NCBI GenBank assembly: GCA_910578215.1
Contig: CAJTPH010000036.1
Span: 1 to 31,633, forward strand
Source: an uncultured Acetatifactor sp.
Lineage (GTDB): Bacteria > Bacillota > Clostridia > Lachnospirales > Lachnospiraceae
Length of the DNA stretch: 31,633 nt
Direction: 5' to 3'
This document shows positions 7,181-15,124 of the stretch, piece after piece. Position numbers and translations under genes: made by a program. Numbering within the stretch: position 1 is the first letter of the stretch; each line of letters opens with the position of its first letter. Below the pieces are notes generated by a model. That model did not search any database, had not been told where the DNA came from, and was given only the letters and a program-made list of their open reading frames with translations.

Positions 7181-9045
7181 CATTCAAATGGAAGCTCCAT
7201 TTGCTCATCTATTTTGATAAATCCGTTTTCATCTGCCTCCTGTTCTAAAACCTGTTCAATTTTCAGCCACACGCATTTACAAACAGTGCCGTTTATCCGT
7301 GTAGGTTTTGTGTTTGCACCATTTGAGTGAGATATTATCTTTTCCTTATTCGCCCATGACAGAAACGATTTCTTTGAAAAGCCGCCAGTCTTGCACAATT
7401 CTTCTAAAGCCTGAGGATAAAACACGGCATACCCGTCTTTAAACGTTCCCCACTTCTCGCAGGCAGTATCATCGTCAAACCGCGTACAATTCATGGCAAC
7501 CTTGTCCATTATGTACCGATAGCACCGCTCATTGTCAGACAGCTCATTCCGGTCAATAAGCACCTTTTTCGCTTCGTCTATAGAAATATACTGCCCGTCC
7601 TTAAATAACGTGTCTGTGGCGATTTTATCGGCCGTCAGGATGATGGAAAGCGATATGCTCTGCTTCTGCATCTTCTCATCGTCGAAAAGCTGCCGTTGGA
7701 AGTCTTTCTGAATCTCCCGGATTGCTTCTACACCCATGGCCTTGATGACTTCCACAAAATCCTTTCCGGCAAAGCCATAGTGGTTCTTAATAATGTCTAG
7801 CGTCAGCTGTACGTCTTCATATATGTCTTCGCTGCTTTCAACCTCCAAGACACGGTTTATCGCACCGCCCTGGGTGACATATGATGTCAGCGGCTTCTCC
7901 CCATTTGTGAGAAATACATTGTTCCAGTGGCTTTCCGTGTTTATTCCAAGATCTTTGTTGGAACGTGTTTTCCCCTTGCCGGAGCATAAGTCATAGACTA
8001 TTCCCTCAAAATCCTCCTGGTACTTTTTGTTTCTCTGACTTGTGTCATCAAGTATCAACGGCAAATTATTCAGCATATTTGCTTTCGCTTCCAATCCTAC
8101 ATCAGTGTTTCTAAAATTTCCTAAATAGGCCTTTTCAGAAGGATCCGCCCAGACTGAAGCTGCCAACATCAGAGTAACTGATTTACCTTTCCCACTCTCT
8201 CCCCACAAATCAACAAAGAACGGAAGCGCACCGATTACCTTTAAAAGAACACTGGCCAGTGAGGCAGCCAACATTATCTTGATTTCAAAGCGTCCTGTCT
8301 TCCGAAGAATCCTGACGTGCTCATACCACTTATCCCGGTTCCCATGCTCCCCGATGCTTTCAAACAGCTGCCGAAACCGGCTGTCTCCGTCAAAGGTGAT
8401 TTCCGTATCGTAGGGGAGAAATTCTTTCTTTATCCACCCAAGTTTAGAACTGGAATACTGCACCGCTATTTGTCCCGTATTGCGGTTTTCAACGTCTGAC
8501 AGGTATCTGACCAACAGCTTCGCGTTTTCGCTCGTTACAGCCACTCCACGGCCTGACAGGGCTACTATCTTACTGGCAGAAGTTATCATGGTTTTGGGGA
8601 CAATAATTTCTTCCCACCGTCCATTGCGTTTAAATGCCAGCTTTATTTGTTCCTCGCCCGTTTCAAGGTTCTTCAGCCGCTCTATCGGCAGAATCGGGTG
8701 GTAACAGGCTATCTGCTCTACCTGGGACATATTCTGCGCGTATACGCCGCTTTCTCCGGCAAGCCACGAGCCGCAGTACATGTTTTCATATGGCCCCTCG
8801 AAATCGGTATAATTGTTCATGCCGGCGGTCTGTTGCTGTTTCTTGCGCTGCCTGGTTTCCCGGTCAACACGTTTGTAAGCTTTCACCATTTGGTCGAATT
8901 TCCCTTTTACCCCCAGTTCTGCAGCACGGTCCTGCAATGATAAAAGCAGCCTAGCCTTATATATCTCATCCTCCTGGTTAAAAACTTCGTCAAATACTTT
9001 CTCCGAAAGGATTGTCTGTTTGGTTAATTCATTTAATGGCTTCAT
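7180..9045 (-). CDS. DUF927-family replicative helicase/primase-helicase
   Basis: The 621-residue product carries a Walker A motif GESGKGKS near residues 286-293, preceded by LPFFVDLWG, and a probable Walker B LPLILDDTSQ near 330. It fits the DUF927 family of phage and plasmid helicase-like ATPases. The start at 9045 (MKPLNELTKQ) is chosen because GGAGG lies five bases upstream; a start at 9063 has no such site. It overlaps the CHC2 zinc-finger gene by 17 bp. The two together look like a split primase-helicase that would unwind DNA and lay primers at the phage origin. The C-terminal domain (after about 500) may be a winged helix. The candidate origin follows directly downstream. Confidence 0.85.
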   Translation of the reverse strand: MKPLNELTKQTILSEKVFDEVFNQEDEIYKARLLLSLQDRAAELGVKGKFDQMVKAYKRVDRETRQRKKQQQTAGMNNYTDFEGPYENMYCGSWLAGESGVYAQNMSQVEQIACYHPILPIERLKNLETGEEQIKLAFKRNGRWEEIIVPKTMITSASKIVALSGRGVAVTSENAKLLVRYLSDVENRNTGQIAVQYSSSKLGWIKKEFLPYDTEITFDGDSRFRQLFESIGEHGNRDKWYEHVRILRKTGRFEIKIMLAASLASVLLKVIGALPFFVDLWGESGKGKSVTLMLAASVWADPSEKAYLGNFRNTDVGLEAKANMLNNLPLILDDTSQRNKKYQEDFEGIVYDLCSGKGKTRSNKDLGINTESHWNNVFLTNGEKPLTSYVTQGGAINRVLEVESSEDIYEDVQLTLDIIKNHYGFAGKDFVEVIKAMGVEAIREIQKDFQRQLFDDEKMQKQSISLSIILTADKIATDTLFKDGQYISIDEAKKVLIDRNELSDNERCYRYIMDKVAMNCTRFDDDTACEKWGTFKDGYAVFYPQALEELCKTGGFSKKSFLSWANKEKIISHSNGANTKPTRINGTVCKCVWLKIEQVLEQEADENGFIKIDEQMELPFE

Positions 9046-9529
9046 AACATTCCTCCGGGTCATTTAATATTTCCCATAGATATTCCTGGTACTGCAATGC
9101 GTTGTAGGTATCTGCCCATGCTTCAGAAAGCGGCTGCAGCCTGTCAAGCCATTTGCGGTATACGTCCATCAGAAGATAGTTCAGCTCCCGTTTCCGCTTC
9201 AGCTTTTCCTCTGTTTTCCGTTTCATTTCCCGCTTTTTCTGTGCTTGGTAGATTTTCAGCCTTGCGGAGAAACTATTTTCATAGTCTCCCCCAAGTGATG
9301 CATATGCTTCTTTGAAAGAGATTCCATCCATAAGCTGAACAAATGTAAATATGTCCCCATGAGCAGCACATCCGAAGCAATGAAAGTCTTTCTTATATAT
9401 CTTCATGCTCGCCGTCTTTTCCTTATGGAACGGGCAGCATATAAACCCTGCCCTGTTCGGCTGCGGCAGTCCGTACCGCTCCAGAATATCTTTCATGGAA
9501 TAAAGGTCTTTTATTTCTTCCTTAGTCAT
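9029..9529 (-). CDS. CHC2 zinc-finger protein (DnaG-type primase N-terminal domain)
   Basis: The 166-residue product starts MTKEEIKDLYSMKDILERYG and contains a CHC2-like zinc finger: C32 and H35 in CCPFHKEKTASMKIY, then CFGC (C51, C54), spaced as in DnaG primases. After FKEAYASLGG the rest is a lysine- and arginine-rich helical tail. There is no TOPRIM domain, so it should recognise template DNA but not synthesise primers alone. Pairing with the downstream DUF927 helicase (17-bp overlap) supports a role in replication initiation. The start at 9529 is preferred over an in-frame extension to 9646, which overlaps the nuclease gene. Confidence 0.85.
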   Translation of the reverse strand: MTKEEIKDLYSMKDILERYGLPQPNRAGFICCPFHKEKTASMKIYKKDFHCFGCAAHGDIFTFVQLMDGISFKEAYASLGGDYENSFSARLKIYQAQKKREMKRKTEEKLKRKRELNYLLMDVYRKWLDRLQPLSEAWADTYNALQYQEYLWEILNDPEECYEAIK

Positions 9530-10035
9530 ACAAACCACCAAGAATATCAATGATTTTCTGTCCCGTCTCTTCTTTCTGACAGAAAACAAAACTAACATTG
9601 TAACGGTCTCTGATTGTGCAGAGGGACTTGTAAAGCTGATTCCCATCCACTGCCTTAGCTGATATTACGTCTTTTACACGCTTACCATTGACTGTTTTCC
9701 AACGGACTTCATGTTTTCGTGGGTTTTGGTAGAAATAAAACATCTTCCATTGTTTTTATGTCCTCGCCATGCTCTACCAAAATAACCAGCTTTATACCGC
9801 TTTCTTTCGCCCTTAAAAGCTCTTTTTTGAATGTTTCGTGGTGTTTACTGCATACATCACTTATAAGCTCTTGAAGCGAAAATTTCGTGTCTATACAAAC
9901 GCTCTGGTCGGTGGGTAGGGTATAATCCCCTACCCAAAGCTTCGTTCTCTTAACCACTATTCCATGCTGTTCAAAATACTCATGTTTTAGCTTATGTTTT
10001 CCTATCTGCTGTCTGGTATCTTCTAGGATTATCAT
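9522..10035 (-). pseudogene. ERCC4-type nuclease interrupted by a frameshift
   Basis: Two overlapping frames form one protein. The first (10035-9709) starts MIILEDTRQQIGKHKLKHEYF and includes GDYTLPTDQSVCIDTKFS, which matches the GDY...D-x-K nuclease core of phage ERCC4-type proteins. It runs to EDVLFLPKP and stops early. The second (9743-9522) continues with YFYQNPRKHEVRWKT and ends KIIDILGGLYD, as the C-terminus of the same family does. The change of frame falls in the run GTTTTATTT at about 9740-9748, consistent with loss of one base. The gene may be inactive, may be a sequencing error, or less likely may use +1 frameshifting. A homing endonuclease gene is lodged just upstream. Confidence 0.75.
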
Positions 10036-10741
10036 TCAAATACCTCCATTTATAACCGCCAGAAAGGTTTCTAACGCCCCGACAACAAGCACTAATATTT
10101 TTAGCTCCTGTTTCCCTTGCGGCTTCTTTCAGAGAAGAATAAACCCTTATTTCATTGCCAAATTCATCCATCTGGACTACTGCATGAAACATTTTTGCGT
10201 GTGCCTTTCTTCCCCTTATCTTTTTATATTTTTCACTCTTTTCGTAGCTCCAATAATATCCTCCACAGCTCAACCGCGTTCCACGACAACACTCATTTAT
10301 GTGCGGCTCTATTCCTAATTCTATTGACGCTTGAAGTGCATTAGAGTAACTACCAATATACAACAGCGTTTTCTTGTCATACTGATGAACTGGGATAGCA
10401 ACGGGAGATTTCTCTCCACTCATTCCATACATTGGGTTTCTCTCCCCGCTCCTTGCATTGCTGATTGATATGTTATACCCATATTCCTCAAGATATGACT
10501 TTCTCTTTTCTGTTTCTTCTGCTTCTAACTCAAAAGCTCTCTTTTTGGACAATCCGCTATGTAAAATCAAATGCTGAATATTATCCCACCCGAATTTCTG
10601 TATATCCTTGTACATACGTTCGTTATACTTGTAATTACTTCCTTTTCTCGCCCATCTCTTTTCTGCTGATTTTGTCATACCAACATACTGCTTTCCATTA
10701 GGGAAAATGTGGACATATACCAAATATTCATTTTTAGGCAT
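9992..10741 (-). CDS. GIY-YIG homing endonuclease with NUMOD-type repeats
   Basis: The start at 10741 (MPKNEYLVYVHIFPNGKQYVG) has an AAGGACGGTG ribosome site. The product has 249 residues. Its N-terminal GIY-YIG domain has VYVH and KQYVGMT as the two strand motifs, plus catalytic-type R and E residues (AEKRW, ELEAEE). It then has NPMYGMSGEKSP, a linker common in these enzymes, and two NUMOD1/IENR1-like DNA-binding units: NALQASIELGI-x-CCRGTRLSCGGYYW and SLKEAARETGA-x-CCRGVRNLSGGYKW. Free-standing genes of this sort spread by cutting alleles that lack them. It overlaps its neighbours at both ends (8 bp and 44 bp), so it has been inserted cleanly into the operon. Confidence 0.88.
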   Translation of the reverse strand: MPKNEYLVYVHIFPNGKQYVGMTKSAEKRWARKGSNYKYNERMYKDIQKFGWDNIQHLILHSGLSKKRAFELEAEETEKRKSYLEEYGYNISISNARSGERNPMYGMSGEKSPVAIPVHQYDKKTLLYIGSYSNALQASIELGIEPHINECCRGTRLSCGGYYWSYEKSEKYKKIRGRKAHAKMFHAVVQMDEFGNEIRVYSSLKEAARETGAKNISACCRGVRNLSGGYKWRYLNDNPRRYQTADRKT

Positions 10742-10973
10742 TTTTTTCACCGTCCTTTCGCAAATTTTCAAAAGCACAATTTGTAAGATTTATCAGTTCG
10801 TTTAATACATCGCCCGAAATATCTTCAAGCAAGGTAAACGCCCATTCAAAATCTTCTGCCGAAAACTCTTTTTGACGGTAAATCGCCGCAAATAAAGTAG
10901 TCTGCAAACTGTTGACTTGCTCCATTGTGTACCGCAATTCCTCAATCTTAAAAGTCATTTCTCTTTGTGACAT
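10734..10973 (-). CDS. Small acidic helical phage protein
   Basis: This 79-residue product begins MSQREMTFKIEELRYTMEQVN and is helical and acidic, with no motif I recognise. An AGGAGG site precedes the ATG. It is the first leftward gene next to the palindromic region at 10994-11048 and is divergent from a plus-strand helix-turn-helix gene, so that region may control it. Its end overlaps the homing endonuclease start by 8 bp. Confidence 0.65.
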   Translation of the reverse strand: MSQREMTFKIEELRYTMEQVNSLQTTLFAAIYRQKEFSAEDFEWAFTLLEDISGDVLNELINLTNCAFENLRKDGEKNA

Positions 10974-10993
10974 AATATGTACCTCCTACTTTA

Positions 10994-11048
10994 TACGTGC
11001 GTATTGCACGTAGATTATATTTCTATAATAGCGTACAATTTGCACGTA
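10994..11048. promoter_or_regulatory. Divergent operator region with palindromes
   Basis: TACGTGC (10994-11000) and GCACGTA (11006-11012) form a perfect 7-bp inverted repeat with a 5-bp spacer. A second GCACGTA half-site lies at 11042-11048 with a weaker partner upstream. A TATAAT stands between the two at about 11026-11031. The sites lie between divergent genes, one of them a helix-turn-helix regulator, which suggests autoregulation. I could not find a well-spaced -35 element for either direction. Confidence 0.55.
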
Positions 11049-11077
11049 GTCAAGTATATTTTATGGAGGTTTGTACC

Positions 11078-11311
11078 ATGTTCAACAAAAGGCTTCGTGA
11101 AATGCGCATGAAACGGGGATTCACTCAACAAAACATGGCTGATTCTATCAACGTAGCGTTGCGGTCTTATCAATGTTATGAAACAGGAACTCGCAATCCG
11201 TCATTTGATTTGCTGATACAGATAGCAGACACCTTAAACACCTCTACGGATTATCTTCTCGGCCGGGATGATTATTTGAAATCCCTCGGAGTTTCCTTTG
11301 ATGAATGTTAA
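11078..11311 (+). CDS. XRE-family transcriptional regulator
   Basis: The ATG at 11078 has ATGGAGG nine bases upstream. The 77-residue product is a complete XRE helix-turn-helix: MFNKRLREMRMKRGFTQQNMADSINVALRSYQCYETG, then SFDLLIQIADTLNTSTDYLLGR. It is the only plus-strand gene within the leftward block. It probably acts on the palindromes just upstream, in the manner of a second small repressor. Its last 68 bp overlap the 3' end of a convergent XRE gene on the other strand. Confidence 0.85.
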   Translation: MFNKRLREMRMKRGFTQQNMADSINVALRSYQCYETGTRNPSFDLLIQIADTLNTSTDYLLGRDDYLKSLGVSFDEC

Positions 11312-11465
11312 ATAAATCTTCAAGGTTATCCCAAATTTCAAAATCCCCCGTCCTGCTCCCTTGTTCTATATTCTGATAGTATCTAAGGCTTATCCCTAAA
11401 CTGTCCGCCACTTGCTGTTGTGTCATGTTGGCGGCTTTTCTTGCGTTCTTTAAACTCTCTCTCAT
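11244..11465 (-). CDS. Small XRE-family regulator, convergent with its neighbour
   Basis: This 73-residue product has MRESLKNARKAANMTQQQVADSLGISLRYYQNIEQGSRTGDF, a full helix-turn-helix. It ends with LEDLFNIHQRKLRGI, a tail I know from short Clostridia phage regulators. AGGAGG lies before the ATG. It follows the DUF669 gene in the leftward operon. The 3' end overlaps the plus-strand XRE gene by 68 bp, so the two mRNAs would be complementary there. Confidence 0.82.
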   Translation of the reverse strand: MRESLKNARKAANMTQQQVADSLGISLRYYQNIEQGSRTGDFEIWDNLEDLFNIHQRKLRGISNNHPGREDNP

Positions 11466-11477
11466 GATTCACACCTC

Positions 11478-12089
11478 CTAGTTAAACGGCAATTCTTCAT
11501 CTATACCATCTGGTATATTCATAAACCCGTCACTTCCCGGCGTTCCATAGTTCGACATACCGTCGCCCTGCTTGTACTCCTTATATGCCTTTGTTTCGCT
11601 CATATCAGGAATGGCAGCATCCGCAACCTTGTCAAGCGATACAAACCACCGCAGGACACGCTTTTTCTTTTCCTCGCCGTTGTAGTAGTCCATCTGCTCC
11701 CCGAACACACCGCCAATTTTCTTGCCCTTGAAGCACTGGCAGAACTTATCACCCCACTGTACAGAGAATCCGGCGTTGGAATGCTCTACGCACGTTGTAA
11801 AGGTCTTAAAATTCCTTGTGCATTTCCCATCTGCATCCTCTGTCAGTATGTACTGCGTTGCTTGGTTAGGCCATTTCTTATCAGGGCGGATGTCGTTCTG
11901 GAACTGCTCCATGAAATATCCTGGCTGCTTATCGTCCTCCGCAAAGTCAAACAGAACAACAATCATATCCTTGCCGGTTTTCGACTTCGTTTCGTTGACC
12001 TGCTTAATTACCATTCTGTGTCCTGCCAGTTCCACAGGGGTAAATTCTCCCCCGGCCTGCGTCTCGTCATATGCGTTAGGCTTCTGCAT
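11478..12089 (-). CDS. DUF669-type, SSB-like phage protein
   Basis: This 203-residue product starts MQKPNAYDETQAGGEFTPVELAGHRMVI, which looks like the DUF669 family of phage proteins thought to bind single-stranded DNA. The end, DGIDEELPFN, resembles the acidic D-D-x-P-F tip with which SSB proteins recruit replication enzymes. It is next to a RecA-like P-loop ATPase gene, a common pairing in phage recombination and replication modules. A strong AAAGGAGG precedes the start. No enzymatic residues are visible. Confidence 0.75.
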   Translation of the reverse strand: MQKPNAYDETQAGGEFTPVELAGHRMVIKQVNETKSKTGKDMIVVLFDFAEDDKQPGYFMEQFQNDIRPDKKWPNQATQYILTEDADGKCTRNFKTFTTCVEHSNAGFSVQWGDKFCQCFKGKKIGGVFGEQMDYYNGEEKKKRVLRWFVSLDKVADAAIPDMSETKAYKEYKQGDGMSNYGTPGSDGFMNIPDGIDEELPFN

Positions 12090-12291
12090 TTTCGTAGTCC
12101 TCCTTTAATATTTCATTCCTCACTGTTGACGCAAAATTAATTACTCTCTGCAATTCCGCGCTTACTAAATCAAGCGGACAAACCACATCATCATCAGTGG
12201 AATTATGCAGAACTAAATCCACAGTTCCCTTAATGACATTTAACCGCTCATCTAGTTGATTCAATGTCTGAATTGCCTTATTTTCTTTCAT
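12076..12291 (-). CDS. Small phage protein of unknown function
   Basis: The ATG at 12291 lies behind AAGGAGG. The 71-residue product (MKENKAIQTLNQLDERLNVI...) is helical and acidic with no motif I recognise. It overlaps the DUF669 gene by 14 bp and is 7 bp from the ATPase gene, so all three are co-translated. Confidence 0.6.
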   Translation of the reverse strand: MKENKAIQTLNQLDERLNVIKGTVDLVLHNSTDDDVVCPLDLVSAELQRVINFASTVRNEILKEDYENAEA

Positions 12292-12298
12292 ATGCTGA

Positions 12299-12928
12299 CT
12301 AATCCTCCTTGTAATAATCCCTGATTGCCTTTTCCACCAAAAGCAAGTCATTGTCGATTGTCAGAGTTTCAAACATTCCAATGGGAGATTTACTCACCGC
12401 CCCGTCCGATGCCTGCGTCACAAATAAATGCTTGCCAGATTCTTCGATGCACCGCAGGACGATGGTAAACATTCCTTCCAGGCACACCTTTTCATCAATC
12501 AGCTTGCCGATGGTCTTAGGCTTCACGTCTCCGAAGTCGTTCTTGTCCTCATGCATCATCACATAGACAATCTTGTCAGCCGGGAGCTGATTTGTGATAC
12601 AGTTAATAAGATTCCAAAAACTGTCACCTATTTTGTTGTAAAGAGTAAATACTCCATTGCCATTCCCGGCGTTTGAGTGACCACGCATAAACATATTTGT
12701 AATAAGATACCCGGCATCATCAATGACAATATTGTGTGCCTTAGAACCTCCCAAACACTTTAAAACGGTTTCATAATCGTCCGTCTTCCAGCCGTCCACC
12801 TTGCCCTTAAAAGGCAACGGCTTATTAATAACCCTGATAAGGTTCCAGTCAGGATTGCCCGAACAGTTCCGCAGGCTTGTGCTTTTTCCGGAACCCGACT
12901 TCCCAATAATTAATACTGGCATCGCCAT
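12299..12928 (-). CDS. Phage nucleotide-binding P-loop ATPase (AAA_24/RecA-like)
   Basis: This 209-residue product has Walker A GKSGSGKS (9-16) and Walker B HNIVIDDAGY (about 65-74), then a hydrophobic strand KIVYVMMHE. The order matches the phage AAA_24 type of RecA-related ATPase, typically found next to DUF669 and replication genes. It probably acts in recombination or loading of proteins on single-stranded DNA. GGAGG and AGGGAA precede the start. It follows the small zinc-ribbon gene by 22 bp. Confidence 0.85.
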   Translation of the reverse strand: MAMPVLIIGKSGSGKSTSLRNCSGNPDWNLIRVINKPLPFKGKVDGWKTDDYETVLKCLGGSKAHNIVIDDAGYLITNMFMRGHSNAGNGNGVFTLYNKIGDSFWNLINCITNQLPADKIVYVMMHEDKNDFGDVKPKTIGKLIDEKVCLEGMFTIVLRCIEESGKHLFVTQASDGAVSKSPIGMFETLTIDNDLLLVEKAIRDYYKED

Positions 12929-12950
12929 ATTTCCCTAATCCTCCAATCTC

Positions 12951-13118
12951 TTAATATTCCCAATGACCGTAGGCAAAATGTCCTAAATACCGCCCACAAC
13001 CCTTACAATATAAACTCCATTCAACCGGAGTAAGAGTTCCTGCAATATCTTCTTTTTCAACGTTTCTTTCCTCTGTTTCTGTGCAGCCACAGTCACAGTC
13101 CAGTGGTAAAATATCCAT
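12951..13118 (-). CDS. Small zinc-ribbon-like phage protein (55 residues)
   Basis: The ATG at 13118 follows AGGAGA at a normal distance. The product starts MDILPLDCDCGCTETEER and later has YCKGCGRYLG, giving a CxCxC...CxxC pattern that could hold one zinc ion. It fills what would otherwise be a 200-bp gap in the leftward operon. The function is unknown. Confidence 0.6.
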   Translation of the reverse strand: MDILPLDCDCGCTETEERNVEKEDIAGTLTPVEWSLYCKGCGRYLGHFAYGHWEY

Positions 13119-13130
13119 GTCCCCAATCTC

Positions 13131-13538
13131 CTAATTCAGCAGGACAGCTTCTTTCCAAAATCCAGCAGTTCCAGATTTATCGCGCTTATTCTTTGCCACA
13201 AACGCTTTATATCCGCTTTCCCCATATCTAGATCTCTTTAAATCCCTGTCCTTGATTATCCTTTTAATCATATTTTCCGATTTATCAATCTGATAATAAT
13301 AGCGGTCGTACTTGTCCTTTTCCTCGCGGTATTCCTTTACAAATGAGCCGATATTGTACCGATATTTTAAATATCTTTTCCCTTGGTGATCGCTTATCCT
13401 TATAGAGTTGCATACACCATAATCCAGCTTAAGATATATGCTGTTTGTGGTGTATGCATTGCACCTCTGGACAGTAAACCCTTCTGCAATCAGCCGCTTT
13501 GCTATGGAATCCGCAAGGTTGTCCAGTTCATTCTTCAT
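13131..13538 (-). CDS. Phage protein of unknown function
   Basis: This 135-residue basic protein starts MKNELDNLADSIAKRLIAEGF and is rich in tyrosine and lysine (KYRYNIGSFVKEYREEKDKYDRYYYQI in part). It appears to have a small alpha-beta N-terminal part and a coiled, charged C-terminal part. I recognise no family. The start overlaps the 3' end of the 55-residue gene upstream by 11 bp, which supports it as a real member of the operon. Confidence 0.6.
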   Translation of the reverse strand: MKNELDNLADSIAKRLIAEGFTVQRCNAYTTNSIYLKLDYGVCNSIRISDHQGKRYLKYRYNIGSFVKEYREEKDKYDRYYYQIDKSENMIKRIIKDRDLKRSRYGESGYKAFVAKNKRDKSGTAGFWKEAVLLN

Positions 13539-13695
13539 GCTCCATCACCTTAAACCCCAAAAACTTCCCGCAGTCCTCCCGGCTGATACTGTATTTCTCA
13601 CCATTTACATAATCTGCAAACAGTTCAACCCTAACAGACGTAGCCAGCATTTTCTTGTATTCCTCAACCGAAATAGTAATAGTCTTTTCTTCCAT
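13528..13695 (-). CDS. Small phage protein (55 residues)
   Basis: The ATG at 13695 has AGGAGG nine bases upstream. The product reads MEEKTITISVEEYKKMLAT... and ends with CGKFLGFKVMEHEE. Short proteins with this ITISVEEYKKML start are frequent in Clostridia phages; I know no function. It overlaps the next gene by 11 bp. The 70 bp before it (13696-13767) hold nothing I can name. Confidence 0.6.
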   Translation of the reverse strand: MEEKTITISVEEYKKMLATSVRVELFADYVNGEKYSISREDCGKFLGFKVMEHEE

Positions 13696-13767
13696 GTCCC
13701 TATCCTCCTATGATTTTTATAATTCCTCTCCAACTGTCACAAACGGCAGTCCGAATATCCATTCAGT

Positions 13768-14259
13768 TCACCGAATAGATAAATGCTCTCCCCGCTCTTT
13801 TAATACGGCAAAAGGTAATTTTTTCCCTGATTCTAATGCTTCCCTAATTTTTGCGTTGTCAGGAACCATTTTCATGTAATTTTTAGTGATTTTCACACCC
13901 TCAATGATTTCCATAGGCTTAATACCGCTATTTTTTTGTATTCCAAAACTAAACAAATCCGTCTTGAATTTCAGCTTTCCAGTGGCTTTCATGCTTTCAT
14001 ACAAGTGCTGTTTAAGCCGCTTCTCATTGTTCGCAAGCGTCTCCATCCTTTTCTGCATCCGTCCGACTTCTGCCGCATACTTCTCTGATTCCGCCCGGAG
14101 TTCCTTGATGATTCTGGCATAGTTGTCAGCCTTAATCTCAAACTCCCCCTCAATTCCATCCAAGGTATCCGCAAATGCCTGCGGGTCAAGGTTCCCCTCG
14201 TCCTCCAGCATTTCCAACAAACAGAGATAATCCCCCGTGATCTCATACAATGTGCTCAT
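13768..14259 (-). CDS. Siphovirus Gp157-family protein
   Basis: The product, about 163 residues from the ATG at 14259 (MSTLYEITGDYLCLLEMLED), fits the Gp157 family. It has FADTLDGIEGEFEIKADNYARIIKELRAE, a long coiled coil to about residue 90, then KRLKQHLYESMKATGK and KTDLFSFGIQKNSG. Gp157 from a Streptococcus phage was linked to phage resistance, but its mechanism is not settled. It occurs in early operons beside SSB-like and ATPase genes, as here. An in-frame start at 14289 is less likely because it lies deeper in the upstream gene. Confidence 0.88.
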   Translation of the reverse strand: MSTLYEITGDYLCLLEMLEDEGNLDPQAFADTLDGIEGEFEIKADNYARIIKELRAESEKYAAEVGRMQKRMETLANNEKRLKQHLYESMKATGKLKFKTDLFSFGIQKNSGIKPMEIIEGVKITKNYMKMVPDNAKIREALESGKKLPFAVLKERGEHLSIR

Positions 14260-14389
14260 CTTCCCTAGCCTCTCTTTCTGTTTCCTCATAAGCCTGCATT
14301 TCCCTTTTAAGCCTGGCCTTGCTGGGCACCCGGTATTCCTGCTCGTCCCACCACCAATCAGTTACCATGATGTTATCAACTTTCTCCAT
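14243..14389 (-). CDS. Small phage protein (48 residues)
   Basis: The ATG at 14389 follows GAGGGTG. The product starts MEKVDNIMVTDWWWDEQEYRV and continues as a charged helix to EREAREDEHIV. It overlaps the Gp157 gene start by 17 bp and begins 2 bp after the preceding stop. This tight packing is the main support. The function is unknown. Confidence 0.55.
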   Translation of the reverse strand: MEKVDNIMVTDWWWDEQEYRVPSKARLKREMQAYEETEREAREDEHIV

Positions 14390-14391
14390 AA

Positions 14392-14589
14392 TCACACCCT
14401 CATGACCATCTGGCCATCCTTTTGCTGTCTTAACCGTTCCTGCAGCATCTGATTAATGCTTTTTCTAATGCCAAGCTTGCGCTCCTCAAAGCGTTCCGAC
14501 GCTTCCCTTCGGCAATCAAAACACACTCCGCTCTCCAATTCTCCAGGATCGCACATCCCTCCGCAGGCATGACACTCATACATTCTCAT
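14392..14589 (-). CDS. Small zinc-finger phage protein
   Basis: The product, about 65 residues from the ATG at 14589, has YECHACGGMCDPGELESGVCFDC, with two CxxC pairs and an extra Cys. This is a zinc ribbon, followed by a basic helix ending QRLRQQKDGQ-like residues. AAGGATGG precedes the start, and the gene overlaps the end of the upstream gene by 14 bp. It probably binds nucleic acid or a protein partner. Confidence 0.65.
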   Translation of the reverse strand: MRMYECHACGGMCDPGELESGVCFDCRREASERFEERKLGIRKSINQMLQERLRQQKDGQMVMRV

Positions 14590-14881
14590 AACACACCATC
14601 CTTTTACTAAATAACTGATAAAATTCCACATCCTCATAGACAAAATGATACCTGTAATACCCGCTCCGTTTTCCGTCAAAGATTAATTTTTTCCCAAGAA
14701 AATCTGCCAATATCTCAATGCCTTCTATTAAAAAAACTTCAGCATCATCGTCCGAAATAACCTCTACCTGGCTGCCAAAATGAGCAAGCGCCATAATTTC
14801 TTTGCGCTTGCTAACTTGAGCGTCCACCCAATTTTTAAGCGCAATCTTATCAATCTCAACATCACAAACCACATTTCCCAT
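14576..14881 (-). CDS. Phage protein of unknown function
   Basis: This 101-residue product (MGNVVCDVEIDKIALKNWVDAQVSKRKEI...) has a good AAAGGAAA ribosome site. It appears alpha-beta with an acidic middle (EVISDDDAEVFLIEGIEILADF) and an aromatic C-terminus. I recognise no family. It is co-oriented with and overlaps the zinc-finger gene. Confidence 0.6.
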   Translation of the reverse strand: MGNVVCDVEIDKIALKNWVDAQVSKRKEIMALAHFGSQVEVISDDDAEVFLIEGIEILADFLGKKLIFDGKRSGYYRYHFVYEDVEFYQLFSKRMVCYENV

Positions 14882-14961
14882 TGCTTTTTCCTTTCTACGC
14901 TGGTATAATCAGCGTGTATATGTTTGTTTTAGGCCCTTTGCTTTGGATGGCAGGGCCTATT

Positions 14962-15105
14962 TTATTTCTTCCAAGGCTTGCATCTGTACAGAAGATACAG
15001 CGAGCAGCCTCCTGCTACCAGCCCCGGTATTAGCGCGCATTCGCTGTCCGCTGCCGAAACCGACAAGATGAACAGCACGAACGCTATGCCATCAATTATT
15101 TTCGT
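14962..15105 (-). pseudogene. Small membrane protein whose start codon looks damaged
   Basis: The frame KIIDGIAFVLFILSVSAADS...CKPWKK is open from just after a TGA and codes for one membrane segment and a second apolar stretch, as in small phage membrane proteins. No ATG, GTG or TTG lies at its start; the best-placed codon is ACG at 15105, behind a G-run. Adding one A to the nearby run of five As would join it to a GTG and give MKKTKIIDG. It is therefore either frameshifted by one base or starts at ACG. Confidence 0.4.
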
Positions 15106-15124
15106 TTTTCACGCCCCCCCTTTC

